From Candidatus Dormiibacterota bacterium (lineage in GTDB: Bacteria; Vulcanimicrobiota; Vulcanimicrobiia; Vulcanimicrobiales; Vulcanimicrobiaceae): a DNA stretch of 64,000 nucleotides. Position 1 is the first letter of the stretch; each line of letters opens with the position of its first letter. Below are positions 61,851 through 64,000 of this stretch, in pieces. The DNA lies in assembly GCA_035532035.1 (NCBI GenBank), contig DATKRS010000004.1, forward strand, positions 241,001-305,000, in the 5' to 3' direction. The translations under genes and the position numbers were made by a program. The notes beneath the pieces were generated by a model. The model searched no databases. It had not been told where the DNA came from and saw nothing but the letters and a program-made list of their open reading frames with translations.

Positions 61851-63419
61851 ATGACGACGACGACGGTGCGCACGCTCCCGTTCGAGAACGAACGGATCAA
61901 AACGTTTACCGACGCAGGAGAGATCGCTGCAATGGAGGCGGCTCTAGCCGAGGTGAAGCATGGTTTCGGCCGGTTCTATCCGCTGGTCATCGACGGCCAG
62001 CGCGTCGAGACGGGCAAGCACATTCGTTCGCTTAATCCCGCAGCTCCGAGCGAGATCGTTGGAGAGGCGGCGTCCGCGTCCGCGGAGGACGCGCAACGCG
62101 CAGTAGACGCCGCGGAGCGCGCGTTCTCGAGCTGGAGGCGCGTGCCGGCGCAGCGGCGAGCGGGCGTACTCTTCAAAAGCGCGGCGCTGTTGCGCGAGCG
62201 ACGCTTCCTCTACGATGCGCTGCTCGTGTACGAAGTCGGAAAGAGCTGGCCGGAGGCCGATGCGGACGTCGCCGAGGGGATCGATTTTCTAGAGTTCTAC
62301 GGTCGCGAGATGCTGCGCTACGCGCAACCGCAGCCGGTGACGCCCATCTCAGGCGAACGCAACGAGCTCGTCTACATTCCGCTTGGCGTCGGCGTCGTGA
62401 TTCCGCCATGGAACTTCGCCGCTGCGATCATGATCGGAATGACCTCGGCGGCAGTCGTCGCCGGCAACACGGTCGTGCTCAAACCTTCGAGCGATGCGGC
62501 CATCGTTGCAGCGTGGTTCGTCGACCTCATGCAGGAGGCCGGCCTTCCCGCCGGCGTTTTGAACTATCTGCCGGGCTCAGGAAGCGAGATCGGGGATCTC
62601 GTCGTCGCTCATCCCAAGGTACGCTTCATCTCGTTCACGGGCTCGAAAGAAGTGGGGCTGCACATCAACGATTTGGCGGCGAAGCCGCAAAAAGGTCAGC
62701 GCTGGATCAAGCGCGTCGTCGCGGAAATGGGCGGCAAGGACGCCATCATCGTGGCGGCCGACGCCGATCTCGACGCGGCAGTCGAAGGCGTTGCAGCGTC
62801 GGCGTTCGGCTTCCAGGGGCAGAAGTGTTCGGCATGCTCGCGCGCGATCGTCGAGGAACCCGTGTACGACGCATTCCTCGAGAAGCTGAAAGCACGCGTC
62901 GCGAAGATCGCAGTCGGCGACCCGTGGGAGCATAGCACCGTCATGGGCCCGGTCATCAACGCACAAGCATTGGAATCGATCTCGCGCTACATCGAGGTGG
63001 GAAAGCGCGAGGGACGCCTCATCGCAGGAGGGGGGCGCGCCCAAGGCGCGGAGGGCTACTTTCTCGAGCCGACGGTCATCGCGGACGTCGCGCCCGACGC
63101 GACAATCGCACAGGAAGAGATCTTCGGCCCGGTTCTCGCCGTGATCAAAGCGAAGGACTTCGACGAAGCGATGGCCATCGCCAACGGCACCGAGTTCGGC
63201 CTCACGGGTTCGGTGTATACGAGCGACGAGAAGAAGATCGAGCGCGCTCGCGACGAGTTCTTCGTCGGGAACCTCTACTTCAACCGCAAGAGTACCGGGG
63301 CGATGGTCGGCGCGCATCCGTTCGGCGGCTTCAATATGTCGGGGACCGACAGCAAGGCAGGCGGTCGCGACTACCTCCTGCTCTATCTCCAGGCGAAGAC
63401 GATGTCGCGCAAGCTCTGA
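61851..63419 (+). CDS. pruA: Delta-1-pyrroline-5-carboxylate dehydrogenase
   Basis: The 522-aa aldehyde dehydrogenase has VIPPWNFAAAIMIGMTSAAV, FTGSKEVGLHIN, VAEMGGKDAIIV (catalytic Glu), GQKCSACSRAIV with nucleophile Cys326, and PFGGFNMSGTDSKAGG. These, with the N-terminal extension (about 45 aa), match the proline-catabolic P5C dehydrogenase family, which oxidises glutamate semialdehyde to glutamate. No proline dehydrogenase gene is adjacent. It follows trpA by 39 bp but has its own candidate promoter. Confidence 0.92.
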   Translation: MTTTTVRTLPFENERIKTFTDAGEIAAMEAALAEVKHGFGRFYPLVIDGQRVETGKHIRSLNPAAPSEIVGEAASASAEDAQRAVDAAERAFSSWRRVPAQRRAGVLFKSAALLRERRFLYDALLVYEVGKSWPEADADVAEGIDFLEFYGREMLRYAQPQPVTPISGERNELVYIPLGVGVVIPPWNFAAAIMIGMTSAAVVAGNTVVLKPSSDAAIVAAWFVDLMQEAGLPAGVLNYLPGSGSEIGDLVVAHPKVRFISFTGSKEVGLHINDLAAKPQKGQRWIKRVVAEMGGKDAIIVAADADLDAAVEGVAASAFGFQGQKCSACSRAIVEEPVYDAFLEKLKARVAKIAVGDPWEHSTVMGPVINAQALESISRYIEVGKREGRLIAGGGRAQGAEGYFLEPTVIADVAPDATIAQEEIFGPVLAVIKAKDFDEAMAIANGTEFGLTGSVYTSDEKKIERARDEFFVGNLYFNRKSTGAMVGAHPFGGFNMSGTDSKAGGRDYLLLYLQAKTMSRKL

Positions 63420-63468
63420 CCCCGGCAGCTGGAGCGGCAACCAAGCGCTCCTCCCACAAGCTTCGCCA

Positions 63469-63484
63469 GGGCCGGAGCCGGCCC
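63469..63484. terminator. Perfect hairpin after the dehydrogenase gene
   Basis: GGGCCGG (63469-63475) pairs with CCGGCCC (63478-63484) around an AG turn. It lies 49 bp past the stop and before the rRNA promoter, so it could separate the two units. There is no T-run. Confidence 0.45.
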
Positions 63485-63509
63485 GGCAGGCTCCTCTTTA
63501 CGATCTTCC

Positions 63510-63538
63510 TTGACAGGCCATATGCCCCGCGATATGAT
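63510..63538 (+). promoter_or_regulatory. Strong sigma-70 promoter of the rRNA operon
   Basis: TTGACA (63510-63515) is a perfect -35. A 17-bp spacer and TATGAT (63533-63538) follow. Transcription would begin about 270 nt before 16S rRNA. This is the strongest promoter seen in the window. Confidence 0.9.
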
Positions 63539-63813
63539 GGCCGTCGAACCCTGGCCCCCGGCGTCCAAAGGCGGTCCGCAAGACTCGCCTCAGGGTCGTC
63601 GTGCGGCTTGGGGCTCGCTCCTTGAAAACTGAACAGTGCAGCAGCGCAAATAGTCTGTGGGTCTCTTCTACATTTCTGTAGTTGAGAACGTACATTTCCT
63701 GACCACCCTTTGACTCGTCCGCTTTGCGGACGGCTTACGGGGGATTCGGAGGTCGCAACCGAGTCGTAAATGGTCGTGCGAAATTAAAAGAGCCAAATCG
63801 GCTCCATAATCTT
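63539..63813 (+). other. rRNA leader with boxA-like element and hairpins
   Basis: No gene is seen here. GCTCCTTGAAAACTG (63617-63631) resembles the boxA antitermination element of rRNA leaders. Hairpins are CTACA/TGTAG (63668-63681), GTCCGC/GCGGAC (63717-63731) and GAGCC/GGCTC (63790-63804). The last is followed by a T-run just before 16S and may be a processing site. Confidence 0.6.

Positions 63814-64000
<187 letters not shown>

Noticed and set aside
63539..63813. tRNA gene in the rRNA leader
   Set aside because: No cloverleaf or TTCRANY T-loop could be formed; only short isolated hairpins are present.

Overview
The window is 64 kb of GC-rich chromosome from a bacterium with a diderm-type envelope: it encodes a TonB-dependent receptor with signal peptide, a second barrel-like secreted protein and pseudopilins. 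The visible ribosomal proteins, the organisation of the regulators and the first 187 nt of 16S rRNA suggest an uncultured lineage, possibly candidate phylum Eremiobacterota (WPS-2) or a neighbour. That placement is inference from overall impression, not from a database search.

Region 1 (1-9.7 kb) is regulatory. A RecB-like nuclease (partial) points left. Rightwards comes a compact locus: a 51-aa hydrophobic peptide gene, a helical-repeat (TPR-like) protein, an amidase-3-like enzyme and an 883-aa ATPase/TPR/LuxR-HTH regulator, the last three joined by ATGA overlaps. It is followed by a 36-aa hydrophobic peptide gene whose leader has a NarL-type 7-2-7 palindrome and a predicted three-way-junction RNA ending at the Shine-Dalgarno. 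A degenerate HD-GYP protein (HD changed to AD) and an OmpR-type response regulator/histidine kinase pair follow. This is my best candidate for an undescribed system: a peptide-plus-TPR-regulator circuit resembling the RRNPP logic of Firmicutes.

Region 2 (9.7-27.3 kb) is envelope and accessory: a TonB receptor with a duplicated C-terminal domain, a DNA glycosylase, an M20 peptidase, an Mpo1-like protein, a zinc-ribbon protein, two separate DUF3311 + sodium/solute symporter pairs, a giant pseudopilin, a GT39-like glycosyltransferase, a histidine-bearing membrane protein, a lipoprotein, tandem DUF4870-like proteins, two minor-pilin-like proteins and an acyltransferase.

Region 3 (27.4-30.3 kb) is an aromatic amino acid operon: a PheA-DAHP synthase fusion, AroH chorismate mutase and TyrA, linked by GTGA overlaps.

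Region 4 (30.3-57.4 kb) is the str-S10-spc-alpha ribosomal supercluster, driven by consensus promoters before rpsL, rplC and rpsK. It is broken in two places. Accessory genes (SRPBCC, aldo/keto reductase, acyl-CoA dehydrogenase, secreted protein) separate rpsJ from rplC. A DUF72, nucleotidyltransferase, MFS and copper-amine-oxidase-N block separates rpsM from rpsK. rpmD and infA are missing from their usual places. S3 and L15 carry tandem-repeat extensions.

Region 5 (57.4-64 kb): trpDCFBA follows rplQ directly, in the same frame after one TAG. Then come a delta-1-pyrroline-5-carboxylate dehydrogenase and an rRNA promoter/leader with the start of 16S rRNA. No CRISPR array, insertion sequence or tRNA was seen.
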